Below, piece by piece: positions 27,297-36,235 of a stretch of DNA of 64,000 nt (within the stretch, counting starts at the first letter, position 1; every line of letters starts with the position of its first letter). The notes beneath the pieces are model-generated. The model made no database searches, had not been told where the DNA came from, and saw only the letters and a program-made list of their open reading frames with translations. The translations under genes were made by a program, and so were the position numbers. Source of the DNA: Flavisolibacter tropicus (GTDB lineage: Bacteria > Bacteroidota > Bacteroidia > Chitinophagales > Chitinophagaceae); contig NZ_CP011390.1 of the NCBI RefSeq assembly GCF_001644645.1, forward strand, positions 992,001 to 1,056,000, in the 5' to 3' direction.

Positions 27297-28248
27297 AGTT
27301 TTTAAACACCTGGGTGATCATTAGACCATATATACCGCCGTCGAGTATACCAATTCCTATTCTTCCATAACGTGGCTGTAAAATATTGGCTCTGTGGCCG
27401 GGCGACTCCATTAAACCATTGTGTGCAATAGTAAGGGTTTGAGCAAGTGCCAGGTTTTCTCCAGCTACTAAAAACCGGACGCCTGCTGCTTTTAATCGAT
27501 CAGAAACGGTTTTACCCTCTAAAGAATAATGAGAGAAATAGCCTCGGCTGAACATATCTTGTGAGTGAGAGCGCCCCACTTGCACTAATGTAGGATCAAG
27601 GACCAAAGGGGAAAGTCCTTTTTTTCCCCTCTCCGCATTTACCAACTCCACCATTTTCACTTCCAGATCTTGCCGAGGTGTAGCATTATTAACAGTAAAG
27701 TTTAAATGTACAGTCTCGTCTGACCCAGGATGTACGACCAGATTATTAATAGACTTTTTGACAGCCCCATCAAATACCGGTGCTAGTTTTTCATCTAGCC
27801 ACTCTATTTTCCCAGCAAGGATATTAGCCGTACTGCTCTTCCGAGTTGTAGCGGTGATATTATTTGAAATTGGAAAGGCTAACAAAAGGGCTGCAATAAT
27901 TGCTGCATTGATCAGACCTGTAAGAAAACCAGGCAAAAGCCCCAATGCTCTATTGACAGTATGCTGATGAACGTCTCTACTATTTGGAAATATCCAGTAG
28001 AGTAAGGAGGACATTAAAATCTTTGAAAGCACCAGTAGAAAAATAAAAGCTACGGGTGCGCTCCACACATCTGCAGCTTTTAAAGATGACACAAGTATCG
28101 AAGCAACATATTGATAACCAATAAAGGCAATAAAAACACTTCCGATCCAAGTTCCAAGATCGATTGAACCCATTATAAACCCTTTACTCCATCCGCTCCA
28201 AATAGCCAATAATATAACCAGCCATAAAAGAACATCGATATAGTTCAT
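27295..28248 (-). CDS. CvpA membrane domain fused to CAP domain
   Basis: A 317-residue protein. Residues 1-160 form a CvpA-like region with about four membrane helices (MNYIDVLLWLVILLAIWSG at the start). Residues 195-317 are a CAP/SCP domain (MVELVNAERGKKGLSPL, GRSHSQDM, YFSHYSLEGKTVSDRL, AGENLA and HRANILQ), including the His and Glu positions often involved in metal binding. CvpA is linked to envelope and colicin V release functions, and the CAP domain probably projects into the periplasm. Such fusions occur in Bacteroidota. The role is unknown. Confidence 0.87.
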   Translation of the reverse strand: MNYIDVLLWLVILLAIWSGWSKGFIMGSIDLGTWIGSVFIAFIGYQYVASILVSSLKAADVWSAPVAFIFLLVLSKILMSSLLYWIFPNSRDVHQHTVNRALGLLPGFLTGLINAAIIAALLLAFPISNNITATTRKSSTANILAGKIEWLDEKLAPVFDGAVKKSINNLVVHPGSDETVHLNFTVNNATPRQDLEVKMVELVNAERGKKGLSPLVLDPTLVQVGRSHSQDMFSRGYFSHYSLEGKTVSDRLKAAGVRFLVAGENLALAQTLTIAHNGLMESPGHRANILQPRYGRIGIGILDGGIYGLMITQVFKN

Positions 28249-28281
28249 AGAACTGACTTCTAACTTTGAAGTTAGACAGTT

Positions 28282-28521
28282 TTAAGATTTTTTTTCATCT
28301 TCTGACCTCTTATTATCCTTACTAATGGCATCTTCTTGGGCTGCTTCATAATCATCATCAAAGCGGGCGGCGTCAGTACTTCTCTTTTCAACCCTTCGAA
28401 TACCACCTTCCCGGGGCTCTTTTTGCTGCCTTACTTTGGGGTCTGTAGGTGCCGTACTGTCATCTCGTGTCTCTGCGGGACTATTGACATTAACCGATTG
28501 TTTATTGTTATTCTTATTCAT
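28282..28521 (-). CDS. Small charged hypothetical protein
   Basis: A 79-residue hydrophilic protein (from Met9 of the longer ORF, MNKNNNKQSVNVNSPAETR), rich in Asp, Glu, Lys and Asn. No hydrophobic core is visible, so it is likely disordered. It follows the CvpA-CAP gene upstream on the same strand. The function is unknown. Confidence 0.5.
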   Translation of the reverse strand: MNKNNNKQSVNVNSPAETRDDSTAPTDPKVRQQKEPREGGIRRVEKRSTDAARFDDDYEAAQEDAISKDNKRSEDEKKS

Positions 28522-28656
28522 AATTGACTGTTTTAATGACAACAATCAAATTATATGCGAGAGAATGGCACAGATTAGCAGAAATCAACTGGAATTAAGG
28601 ATTCTTTTATAAAGTTGAGCATAGATTTTGCAATAGCATAGGATCAATACTGTATA

Positions 28657-28938
28657 ATGATGCTGAACTTTTTTAGAAATATAGCGTTCACCAAGCTGGT
28701 AAAATCTGCTGACCGCTTGAGAGAATTTAATTTCCGCCGGTTACCCTCTTCCAATGAGGAGCTTTTCCATGTAGATGTGAGTGATGACAGAGGAAACCGT
28801 ATCATCTTTAAAATGCATAAAGATGCTTCAGGAATGTGGCATTTTGTAGATAACAACCTCCCCCCGTGGATTGTTAGTTCTGAGACCAGACTACATGAAG
28901 TAATTGAAGAAGAGCTACAGCGTTCTTCCGTGGCTTAA
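28657..28938 (+). CDS. Small hypothetical protein
   Basis: A 93-residue soluble protein. Stretches ELFHVDVSDDRGNRIIFKMHK and GMWHFVDNNLPPWI look like a small beta fold. No family is recognised. Met2 at 28660 is an alternative start. It is divergent from the 28282 gene and followed by a terminator. Confidence 0.6.
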   Translation: MMLNFFRNIAFTKLVKSADRLREFNFRRLPSSNEELFHVDVSDDRGNRIIFKMHKDASGMWHFVDNNLPPWIVSSETRLHEVIEEELQRSSVA

Positions 28939-28948
28939 CTTATAAATT

Positions 28949-28977
28949 AAAAGGCTTCTTTAAAAGAAGCCTTTTTT
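28949..28977. terminator. Terminator after the 28657 gene
   Basis: Hairpin AAAAGGCTTCTT-taa-AAGAAGCCTTTT followed by TT, also suited to the converging 28994 gene. Confidence 0.85.
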
Positions 28978-28993
28978 AATATCTACTATCTGT

Positions 28994-29380
28994 TTATGCT
29001 TTCCATTTAGAGGATACTTTTTTCTGAATTTCTACGTCCTGCATAAAAGCGCCTGTTTCTTCATCTGAATACCTGCCATAAGCATCTATTAATGTGCCCT
29101 TACGCCCGTCACTTGTTTCAATTGCATAAATAATCGACATATCGTCAGGATCAGAATTACCTTCATACCGGTAGAAGTTTACTGCTTTTATTTCTTTTGC
29201 CTTATAGGTCTTTTTAGGATCTGTTGTTGAGCGCAAAAGCTTCTTTTCTACCTTAAACTGATCAGTAAACCCGTCAGCCTCCAGTTTATTGATTATTTTC
29301 TCTTCATCCGTCATAAAGGTCATACGATCATTCGGCTGATTCACGTTTTGATTATTTACGTTGCTATTTGCTGTGTTCAT
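28994..29380 (-). CDS. Hypothetical protein, N-rich N-terminus
   Basis: A 128-residue soluble protein with an Asn/Gln-rich first 20 residues, then a compact domain (YKAKEIKAVNFYRYEGNSD, SIIYAIETSDGRKGTLIDAYG). It recalls small Bacteroidota proteins of unknown function. No signal peptide. The role is unknown. Confidence 0.6.
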   Translation of the reverse strand: MNTANSNVNNQNVNQPNDRMTFMTDEEKIINKLEADGFTDQFKVEKKLLRSTTDPKKTYKAKEIKAVNFYRYEGNSDPDDMSIIYAIETSDGRKGTLIDAYGRYSDEETGAFMQDVEIQKKVSSKWKA

Positions 29381-29574
29381 AACCTAAGATTTTAAAGGCT
29401 TTCTTGTTTTAAAAAGAAAGTACCAGCTATTCTACTGCTAATATGATGCCTTTATAATCATAAGATGGAAATTCTTCGCATTGTGGTATTTCCTCTACTC
29501 TTGTTTAATCATCTGTTGTATTCATTCAACCTTTGATATTCTATAACTCAACTTATTACAAGGCTGAACAATTA

Positions 29575-29600
29575 AAAACCCTGCTTTTAGCAGGGTTTTA
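29575..29600 (-). terminator. Terminator after the S41 peptidase gene
   Basis: On the minus strand AAAACCCTGCT-aaa-AGCAGGGTTTT followed by TTAATTG, 25 bases beyond the gene's stop. Confidence 0.8.
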
Positions 29601-29624
29601 TAAGAGATTTAAAATTTGCAATTT

Positions 29625-30995
29625 CTATAGCTTTTGAAGGCTTCTGGCATCTATCATGCCTTTAAAACTTGGTCTATCTAAAACACTGTTACCTTCATTT
29701 ACATTGGCCCGCTTTGAATCATCAATGTTTGAAGGCACTACTTTTCCAAATGAACCCGTTGAAATATACTGAAGCACACTAGCCAAAGAAGACTCATTAA
29801 CATCTCCCCAATCCTTATCCAAACCATCGGCAGATTTGTTAGTTAATGGTAATCCATTGTAATAATTTCCTTCACCAGCTTTATTGGTACTTTTAAAAGA
29901 AACTGGGAAAATATACCAACTACCCACCGCTACTGGGAAATACCCTACAGGCTTTCCGTAGGTAGCAGATGGACCAACGATCTTAACATCTAAAACTGGT
30001 TTTAAATTATTTATTAATAACTCGCTGGCCGAGGCGGTACTTTTACTAACAATAAAGAAAATCCGACTTAGATTCAGGTTCCCTAGTTTTTTAAAATAAT
30101 CGGTGCTATTATACTTTGTATACTTATCATTAAACTCTTGTTTCATCATTAAATTCCCATTGGCTGATGATGGCGCTAAATAGTTAGCCAGCTTTTGCTG
30201 AACCGATACATACCCACCACCATTATACCGAAGGTCAATAACCACATCCTGAACACCAGCGTTGACAAAGCGGCTAAACACCTGAGAAAATTTATTATAG
30301 ACAGCTGTAGTATCTCCTAAAAAGGAATTGAATACCATATATCCTACTTTAGAAGAACCCGTGGTGTAAACAGAATCTAATTGAACTGGGTTTTCCAGAT
30401 ATGTACCTGCATTAAGCGTTAAATCGACTGTACTATTATCAGGCTTTTGAAAAGTAAAAGTGGTTGCAGCGCTATTATAAACAGCGCTAATAATAGCGTT
30501 TGCATTACCGGTAGTAATATTATCACTACCATTCAGTTTTAGTATCCGCCATCCTCTACGAATGCCAGCCTTACCGGCAGGAGATTTTTCCTCTACATAG
30601 CTAACACGTAAATCGCCCTCTTGTTTGAAGAATACATTGATCCCAAAGTCGCCTCCAACACCAGAGCTAACATTATTCCATTGGCTTTGATCAATAGCAA
30701 AACTCCAACGGTCTACTGCAGAAGCATAGCCTGGCTCAATACTATATTGCCGTATTCCTTCCATTTCCTTATTCAGATCACTATAACTCCTGGCATTAAA
30801 AGTTGAAGGAATTTGTTTATACCACAGATAAAGATCTTTAGAATAAAGCAGAGCTGTGTCTTTTAATTTATCTGCTTCAGAAGGATTACTAGTTGGGTCG
30901 TTTGCTGGCGCATCATCATTATTTTTCTTACAGGCAGCAAAACTGGTAATACCCAAAAGGGCTATCCAAAGCCAACGGTGTTTTGAAACTAACAT
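29625..30995 (-). CDS. S41 family C-terminal processing protease, lipoprotein
   Basis: A 456-residue periplasmic serine protease. Lipobox at Cys22 (SFAAC). An N-terminal region is followed by a PDZ-like segment (YVEEKSPAGKAGIRRGWRIL at residues 133-152). The S41 core has VVIDLRYNGGGY (251-262), the ASASE motif with catalytic Ser at about 322-324, and Lys348 (GPSATYGKPVGY). It probably degrades C-terminal tails of exported proteins. Divergent from the zinc-ribbon gene region; a terminator follows. Confidence 0.9.
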   Translation of the reverse strand: MLVSKHRWLWIALLGITSFAACKKNNDDAPANDPTSNPSEADKLKDTALLYSKDLYLWYKQIPSTFNARSYSDLNKEMEGIRQYSIEPGYASAVDRWSFAIDQSQWNNVSSGVGGDFGINVFFKQEGDLRVSYVEEKSPAGKAGIRRGWRILKLNGSDNITTGNANAIISAVYNSAATTFTFQKPDNSTVDLTLNAGTYLENPVQLDSVYTTGSSKVGYMVFNSFLGDTTAVYNKFSQVFSRFVNAGVQDVVIDLRYNGGGYVSVQQKLANYLAPSSANGNLMMKQEFNDKYTKYNSTDYFKKLGNLNLSRIFFIVSKSTASASELLINNLKPVLDVKIVGPSATYGKPVGYFPVAVGSWYIFPVSFKSTNKAGEGNYYNGLPLTNKSADGLDKDWGDVNESSLASVLQYISTGSFGKVVPSNIDDSKRANVNEGNSVLDRPSFKGMIDARSLQKL

Positions 30996-31126
30996 AGATG
31001 TGTACGTGTGTATTTTTATAATTTCAAGTTACTACAGAGTTTGAAAACGAATCTTTAAAATCGGTTGATATCTAACGTTTTAACAACTTCTGTTAGTATA
31101 CTTAAATAAACACATGAGTCATAAAC

Positions 31127-31306
31127 TTATTTTGGGGATTCTATAGTAGCTACTATTGTATCGCAATTAGGGCAATGCAACTCTTTAATTTTACTCACAC
31201 CATAAAAATCAATAAGATTAGCATCACTAGCCTTACCTGCCCAGCCACATTTTTCACAAACCAGGTCTTCATCAATATAGTCTTCCGGATCAAGTATTTT
31301 ATCCAT
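31127..31306 (-). CDS. Small zinc-ribbon protein
   Basis: A 59-residue protein starting at the ATG at 31306 (MDKILDPEDYIDEDLVC); the longer ORF above is not coding. Two CxxC pairs (CEKCGW and CPNCDT) spaced about 25 residues apart form a zinc ribbon. It is very acidic before the first pair. It is divergent from the Nudix gene. The role is unknown; it may bind a protein or nucleic acid. Confidence 0.75.
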   Translation of the reverse strand: MDKILDPEDYIDEDLVCEKCGWAGKASDANLIDFYGVSKIKELHCPNCDTIVATIESPK

Positions 31307-31371
31307 AATAGGGAATAATTTTAGCTTAATGCGTATATACAAGCAATAATCAGGCAAATACCAAGATCTGT

Positions 31372-31836
31372 ATGCGTAAGAGTGCCGGGATACTTCTTTA
31401 CAGGAAAGAAAAGAGTAAAATTGAAGTTCTACTCGTACATCCAGGTGGCCCTTTCTGGGCACAGAAAGATCTAGGTGTATGGTCCATACCAAAAGGAGAG
31501 TATAATGAAAACGAAGACCCATTACTGGCGGCTGTACGAGAAGTAGAAGAAGAAACTGGCTACCGTCCCCAAGGTCCTTTCCTTCCGCTTGCTCCTATAA
31601 AACAAAAAGCCGGCAAGCAGGTAATGGCTTGGGCAGCCGAAGGTGACTTAAACCCCGAAACAATAAAGTCCAATACGTTCAAATTGCAATGGCCGCCAAA
31701 TTCCGGAAAGTGGATAACGATACCTGAGGTAGATAAAGCTGGTTGGTTTAGCCCTGCTGTTGCCAAACAGAAGATCATTCCTACGCAAATTCCATTAATT
31801 GTTGAGTTATTAGTCAATCTCAAAATTGATAATTAA
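31372..31836 (+). CDS. Nudix hydrolase (COG4119-like)
   Basis: A 154-residue Nudix hydrolase that cleaves nucleoside diphosphates linked to another moiety. The Nudix box is complete: G-x5-E-x7-REVEEETGY. The N-terminus KSAGILLYR and the GPFWAQKDLGVWSIPKGEY stretch match the COG4119-type family of predicted NTP or dinucleoside polyphosphate pyrophosphohydrolases. The substrate is not decided from sequence. The permease gene follows after 42 bases in the same direction. Confidence 0.88.
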   Translation: MRKSAGILLYRKEKSKIEVLLVHPGGPFWAQKDLGVWSIPKGEYNENEDPLLAAVREVEEETGYRPQGPFLPLAPIKQKAGKQVMAWAAEGDLNPETIKSNTFKLQWPPNSGKWITIPEVDKAGWFSPAVAKQKIIPTQIPLIVELLVNLKIDN

Positions 31837-31878
31837 ACGCAATTGGCACTGATCGTTTAAATTCGCTTCCATTATTCT

Positions 31879-32646
31879 ATGAACATAGCTATTGAAACTA
31901 TTCTTTTCCTTTGTTTGGCCTCTTTTATGGCTGGCTTTGTTGATGCTATTGTAGGAGGTGGTGGGCTTATTCAAACACCCGCGGCCTTGATTCTACTTCC
32001 TGCTTATCCTGTAGCAGCCGTTATTGCTTCAACCAAAATTCCATCTTTTTCAGGCACTGCCATGGCTGCAGCCCAATATATCCGAAAAGTACCTATCAAG
32101 TGGAAATTGATTTCCATAGTATGCACAATAGCCTTTTTTGCATCTTTTGCAGGATCACAATTACTTACCATGGTGAGTAATTCGTTTATGAAACCAGTTT
32201 TACTAGTTGTGCTGTCTTCAGTGGCCGTTTATACTTATAGCAAAAAGAATTTTGGGGAGCACACTGAAAAACAACACAGCCCACAAAAAGAAATTGTACT
32301 TGGAATACTATTCAGTTTAATCCTAGGATTTTACGACGGGTTTATTGGCCCTGGTACCGGTAGTTTTTTTATCCTGGCTTTTATTACCCTTTTAGGTTTT
32401 GATTTTTTAAAAGCATCTGCCTCTGCTAAGTTGGTCAATCTGGCTACCAACTTAGGCTCCATTACACTTTTTATTATACAAGGTAAAATTATATGGAAAG
32501 TGGCTATCCCTATGGCGGTGTCTAATGCTATTGGTGGTGCTATAGGCGCCCGGCTAGCTATAGCAAAGGGAAATCATTTTATACGCATCTTTTTCTTAAT
32601 AGTAGTATTTGGCACACTTTTACGCTTTCTATATGATGTAATTTAA
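31879..32646 (+). CDS. TauE/SafE family sulfite exporter-like permease
   Basis: A 255-residue inner-membrane protein with about seven to eight hydrophobic helices. The TauE/SafE signature GFVDAIVGGGGLIQTPAAL is at the N-terminus, with a second repeat GFYDGFIGPGTGSFFILAF at the centre. It exports or imports sulfite, sulfonates or organic anions; the substrate is unknown. It follows the Nudix gene and may be co-transcribed with it. Confidence 0.88.
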   Translation: MNIAIETILFLCLASFMAGFVDAIVGGGGLIQTPAALILLPAYPVAAVIASTKIPSFSGTAMAAAQYIRKVPIKWKLISIVCTIAFFASFAGSQLLTMVSNSFMKPVLLVVLSSVAVYTYSKKNFGEHTEKQHSPQKEIVLGILFSLILGFYDGFIGPGTGSFFILAFITLLGFDFLKASASAKLVNLATNLGSITLFIIQGKIIWKVAIPMAVSNAIGGAIGARLAIAKGNHFIRIFFLIVVFGTLLRFLYDVI

Positions 32647-32781
32647 GTTTCATCTTATTTCCTTCATTGACAATAACTTACAGAGCCTTTACAATACAAG
32701 TGTTTGTCCATTTGGATATGCCCAAGCTATAAATCTTTATTGTGGCACAATTCTGTTATTTTCTTTCTCAAATGCACGATT

Positions 32782-32973
32782 ATGAAGCGCGATGAAGAAT
32801 TTCCTAAAATGCAGACGACTGCCACCTCTCCCCTGCAAAATCTTGAAATGCACATTACCTCTGCTTCTGTAGAGAACGCACATGCAACTGGCGATGGAGC
32901 TGTAAAAAAAACTGATGAGCTAGACCCATGCGATGAAAATGAAGAAAGCACAACAGAATCAACACCTTATTAA
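32782..32973 (+). CDS. Small hypothetical acidic protein
   Basis: A 63-residue protein started at the ATG at 32782 (MKRDEEFPKMQ), rich in Glu, Asp, Thr and Ser and probably disordered. A 73-residue gene follows after 12 bases. No function is recognised. Confidence 0.45.
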   Translation: MKRDEEFPKMQTTATSPLQNLEMHITSASVENAHATGDGAVKKTDELDPCDENEESTTESTPY

Positions 32974-32985
32974 TAAAGATCAGCT

Positions 32986-33207
32986 ATGGATACACTTTTT
33001 ACAACCGAATTGGAAATGAATGGAAGAACAGAAACCTTCCAGGTCTCTTTTCATGATGACAAGTATATATTCCAGGCGCTAACCAGCAATATGCAATTTA
33101 GCATTCGTCGTGAAGAAGATGAATGGCATCCTGTAGATCCCATAGATGAGCAGTTAAAAAATGCAGCAACCGAAAAATTGGACAATTACCTGCTGGCACA
33201 ACATTAA
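32986..33207 (+). CDS. Small hypothetical protein
   Basis: A 73-residue soluble protein with a beta-rich N-terminal part (TELEMNGRTETFQVSFHDD) and a helical end. It is paired with the preceding small acidic protein and probably co-transcribed. No family is recognised. Confidence 0.55.
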   Translation: MDTLFTTELEMNGRTETFQVSFHDDKYIFQALTSNMQFSIRREEDEWHPVDPIDEQLKNAATEKLDNYLLAQH

Positions 33208-33413
33208 AGTGGGAACGTATCTAAAGGCATCTATTGCTTTCATACAACTGTTGCAAAACTTCTATAGGTTTATGTTGCAAATTCCACAAATAACCTCATT
33301 AATTCAAATAGGAAAGCCTTTTCTAAGCACTTTACCCTAATCTTTTACTTTTTTTCCTGATGATTGTTCATTGGAACAGTGTTTGAAATTTATAGAGTAT
33401 AAAACGAAGTGAT

Positions 33414-33560
33414 ATGTTTCCAGTGTGGTTTTTCATAATGCTGATTATAGTAATCTGCTACCTTTTAATAATAACGCGTCCAAGCGAGGAAAGTATATTG
33501 GCTACAAGTCGTAACAATATTCGTAAGGTTCAGTTTTGGTTTCGGAATATGGGGCGCTAA
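33414..33560 (+). CDS. Small membrane protein
   Basis: A 48-residue ORF with one hydrophobic segment (residues 3-22, FPVWFFIMLIIVICYLLI) and a basic C-terminus with several Arg. A terminator hairpin follows after 33 bases, which supports it being expressed. The function is unknown. Confidence 0.45.
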   Translation: MFPVWFFIMLIIVICYLLIITRPSEESILATSRNNIRKVQFWFRNMGR

Positions 33561-33593
33561 TTAATAAATACATTGTGGTGCAGTTTCTATATT

Positions 33594-33617
33594 AAAATGG
33601 CTTTAAAGCCATTTTTT
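33594..33617 (+). terminator. Terminator after the 33414 gene
   Basis: Hairpin AAAATGGCTTT/AAAGCCATTTT followed by TTT. Confidence 0.7.
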
Positions 33618-33656
33618 TGTGGCATTTACTGTTCAATAAAGTATTAGAATAATAAT

Positions 33657-33682
33657 AAAGCCTTGCTGTTTGCAAGGCTTTT
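33657..33682 (-). terminator. Terminator after the 33707 gene
   Basis: Hairpin AAAGCCTTGC-tgttt-GCAAGGCTTT. The T-rich side on the minus strand (TTTATTATTATT) serves the 33707 gene. Confidence 0.8.
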
Positions 33683-33706
33683 GACTGATATATAATGTGA
33701 TAAAGT

Positions 33707-33913
33707 TTAATCAGCTGAACGACCGCCACGTAACAAGGCTACTAATAATAAAATAAATATAGCAGCACCAACAATCCACACTAACGGAGATGCATACCAA
33801 TTATTATGTCCACCATTGGAATTAATGTTTACATCAAGCTCTCCTTTTTTCTCCTGGGCAAATGTAATAGCACTTACCAAAGCCGCCACTACAGATAAAT
33901 AGGCTTTTTTCAT
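33707..33913 (-). CDS. Small exported membrane-tethered protein
   Basis: A 68-residue protein with a signal peptide (ends near TFAQ), a short Asn/Gly-rich spacer and a C-terminal membrane helix (VWIVGAAIFILLLVALL). It is probably anchored in the inner membrane with a short periplasmic segment. No family is recognised. Confidence 0.6.
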   Translation of the reverse strand: MKKAYLSVVAALVSAITFAQEKKGELDVNINSNGGHNNWYASPLVWIVGAAIFILLLVALLRGGRSAD

Positions 33914-33992
33914 AACTTCCTTTTATATACCCATGTTTAAAAAAATATGCCAAATCTGCACCATAAGCCGTTTTAATCAAACTTTCAAGTGT

Positions 33993-34661
33993 TTATTGCT
34001 GATAATTCCTGGCTCCGAAGAGTAAACTCCCAATTCTGACCATTGTGCTCCCTTCTTCCACTGCTAACTGATAATCACCGCTCATTCCCATGGAAAGAAT
34101 AGTAAACATGGGTAGATTACTGTTATATTTATTAAACAGACTTCGTAAATATTGAAATTCTCGCCGCACTAACGTTTGATCATCACTAAAAGAGGCCATT
34201 CCCATCAAACCCCGAATGCGTACATTCTTTAATTGATCTATACCTGATTGGGTAATTACTTCTTCCAATTCTTTACTATCCAGGCCAAACTTCGTTTCTT
34301 CTTGGGCTATGTGTATTTGCATCAACACATCAATTACACGACCTTGCTTTTCTCCTTGCTTATTAATTTCCTTCAATAGTTTATAGCTATCCACTCCATG
34401 AATCAAGTGTACAAACGGAGCTATATATTTAACCTTGTTTGATTGTAAATGTCCAATAAAATGCCAGCGAATATCAGATGGCATTTTCGACTGTTTATCT
34501 ATCAGTTCCTGTACATAGTTTTCTCCAAAATCACGTTGTCCTAATTCATACAATTCCTGTATTGCTTCTACAGGCTTTGTTTTGGATACTGCTACAAGCG
34601 TAACATTTTTCTGATTTAAGTCTTTACCAATCTCTTGGTATGTATTCTTATTAACCAACAT
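33993..34661 (-). CDS. YggS family pyridoxal phosphate homeostasis protein
   Basis: A 222-residue PLP-binding alanine-racemase-fold protein that regulates PLP supply rather than catalysing a known reaction. It has VAVSKTKP with Lys27 binding PLP, DFGENYVQEL, RWHFIGHLQSNK and SMGMSGDYQLAV. I start at the ATG at 34661; a TTG at 34685 is unlikely because a TACCTTTG -7 box occupies 34683-34690. Confidence 0.93.
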   Translation of the reverse strand: MLVNKNTYQEIGKDLNQKNVTLVAVSKTKPVEAIQELYELGQRDFGENYVQELIDKQSKMPSDIRWHFIGHLQSNKVKYIAPFVHLIHGVDSYKLLKEINKQGEKQGRVIDVLMQIHIAQEETKFGLDSKELEEVITQSGIDQLKNVRIRGLMGMASFSDDQTLVRREFQYLRSLFNKYNSNLPMFTILSMGMSGDYQLAVEEGSTMVRIGSLLFGARNYQQ

Positions 34662-34682
34662 TTTCTTTCTATTGCTTACTAT

Positions 34683-34690
34683 CAAAGGTA
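34683..34690 (-). promoter_or_regulatory. Candidate -7 box of the yggS-like gene
   Basis: Minus-strand TACCTTTG, a perfect TAnnTTTG match 21 bases before the start codon; no clear -33 element. Confidence 0.35.
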
Positions 34691-34765
34691 GGCACCATAT
34701 CCATTCTGTTTCTTAGAATCATCTTATGATAGATCAATAGCCTTGAAAGCTGATACGCTAAATAA

Positions 34766-34791
34766 AAAAGCGCTCCTCTTGGAGCGCTTTT
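34766..34791 (-). terminator. Terminator after the acyl-CoA dehydrogenase gene
   Basis: AAAAGCGCTCC-tctt-GGAGCGCTTTT, with T-rich tail on the minus strand. Confidence 0.85.
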
Positions 34792-34810
34792 ACTTTCAAG
34801 TTAATTTCTA

Positions 34811-35965
34811 TTACTTCAATATCGTTCGGCTTATTACAATACGCTGTACCTCAGAAGTTCCTTCATAGATCTGCGTAATCTTAGCATCGCGCATCAAACG
34901 CTCTACATGGTATTCTTTTACAAAGCCATAGCCACCATGTATTTGTACTGCTTCAGTTGTAGTCCACATTGCGGTTTCTGAAGCAAATACTTTGGCCATT
35001 GAAGAACTAAGGGTATAATCCTTCATCTGATCTTTTTCAAATGCCGCACGCAAACACAATAAGCGTGAGGCCTCAATTTTAGTAGCCATATCTGCCAATT
35101 TGAAGGCAATAACCTGATGGTTGGCTATTTCAGTTCCAAAAGCTTTACGCGTTTTAGAATAAGCTAACGCTAACTCGTATGCGCCACTAGCAATACCTAG
35201 CGCCTGAGAAGCAATACCAATTCGTCCGCCAGCTAACGTCTTCATAGCAAACTTAAAACCAAAGCCATCTTCACCGATTCTGTTCTCTTTTGGCACTTTT
35301 ACATCATTGAACAAAATAGTGTGCGTATCTGATGCGCGAATACCCAGTTTATTCTCTTTGGCTGCCACTACTACACCCGGCCAGTTTTTCTCTACAATTA
35401 ATACATTGATACCTTTAGGACCCAACTCTGGATTGGTTTGAGCAATAACTAGATATACAGAAGCTGTCCCCCCATTGGTGATCCAGTTTTTAGTACCATT
35501 CAATAAATAATAATCACCTTTATCTTCTGCAGTAGTTCTTTGTGAAGTAGCATCGCTTCCTGCCTCAGGCTCACTTAATAGGAAAGCTCCAGTATACAGT
35601 TCGCCATCTTTTAAACCATGTGCCAAGGGCGTCAGGTATTTTTGTTTTTGCTCTTCAGAGCCATATGCTTCTAACCCGTAACATACCAAGCTATTGTTAA
35701 CGCTCATGCATACGCTAACACTGGCATCTACTTTAGAAATCTCCTCCATGGCAAGTACATAGCTTATTGTGTCTAAGCCACTACCACCATATTTAGGATC
35801 AACCATCATTCCTAGGAAACCTAGTTCGGCCAGTTTCATAATTTGTTCACGAGGAAATTGTTGTTTCTCATCACGTTCAATTACACCTGGCAAGCATTCG
35901 TTTTGTGCGAAATCGCGGGCGGCCCGCTGAATCATTAAATGTTCTTCGCTTAGTTGGAAGTTCAT
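34811..35965 (-). CDS. Acyl-CoA dehydrogenase
   Basis: A 384-residue flavoprotein that oxidises acyl-CoA to trans-2-enoyl-CoA. It has LLSEPEAGSDATSQRTTAE (residues 124-142), GTKNWITNGGTASVYLV, the catalytic-base region with AVQIHGGYGFVKEYHVER, and DAKITQIYEGTSEVQRI at the C-terminus. Length and motifs fit the short/medium-chain-like bacterial family. Substrate chain length is not decidable. A TACATTTG -7 box lies upstream (35983-35990). Confidence 0.94.
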   Translation of the reverse strand: MNFQLSEEHLMIQRAARDFAQNECLPGVIERDEKQQFPREQIMKLAELGFLGMMVDPKYGGSGLDTISYVLAMEEISKVDASVSVCMSVNNSLVCYGLEAYGSEEQKQKYLTPLAHGLKDGELYTGAFLLSEPEAGSDATSQRTTAEDKGDYYLLNGTKNWITNGGTASVYLVIAQTNPELGPKGINVLIVEKNWPGVVVAAKENKLGIRASDTHTILFNDVKVPKENRIGEDGFGFKFAMKTLAGGRIGIASQALGIASGAYELALAYSKTRKAFGTEIANHQVIAFKLADMATKIEASRLLCLRAAFEKDQMKDYTLSSSMAKVFASETAMWTTTEAVQIHGGYGFVKEYHVERLMRDAKITQIYEGTSEVQRIVISRTILK

Positions 35966-36101
35966 GAGTATTATTTGTGGCGCAAATGTAATGGAAAAGA
36001 CGGCTGATTGTAAATGCCCAAATAGCCCCTCTTAAACCCATTACAAATCAATCACTTATGAATAAAATAACAAAGCCAATCAAGCAGATTTGGAGCCATT
36101 A

Positions 36102-36135
36102 TTTGAATAAATACAGCATTTAGTTTATAGATTTG
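36102..36135 (+). promoter_or_regulatory. Candidate promoter of the GNAT gene
   Basis: TTTG at 36102-36105 and TAGATTTG at 36128-36135 are separated by 22 bases, a fair Bacteroidota match about 100 bases before the start. A second -7-like TATTTTTG lies at 36224-36231, only 5 bases before the ATG. Confidence 0.4.
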
Positions 36136-36235
36136 AGTAAAATTGATTAAAGGCCACATTTTAGGCCCCAAACCTTTATTTTCTCCCTCTTTCAATCCCT
36201 CTCCCCTTTTTCTCGCTGCATCCTATTTTTGCCTC

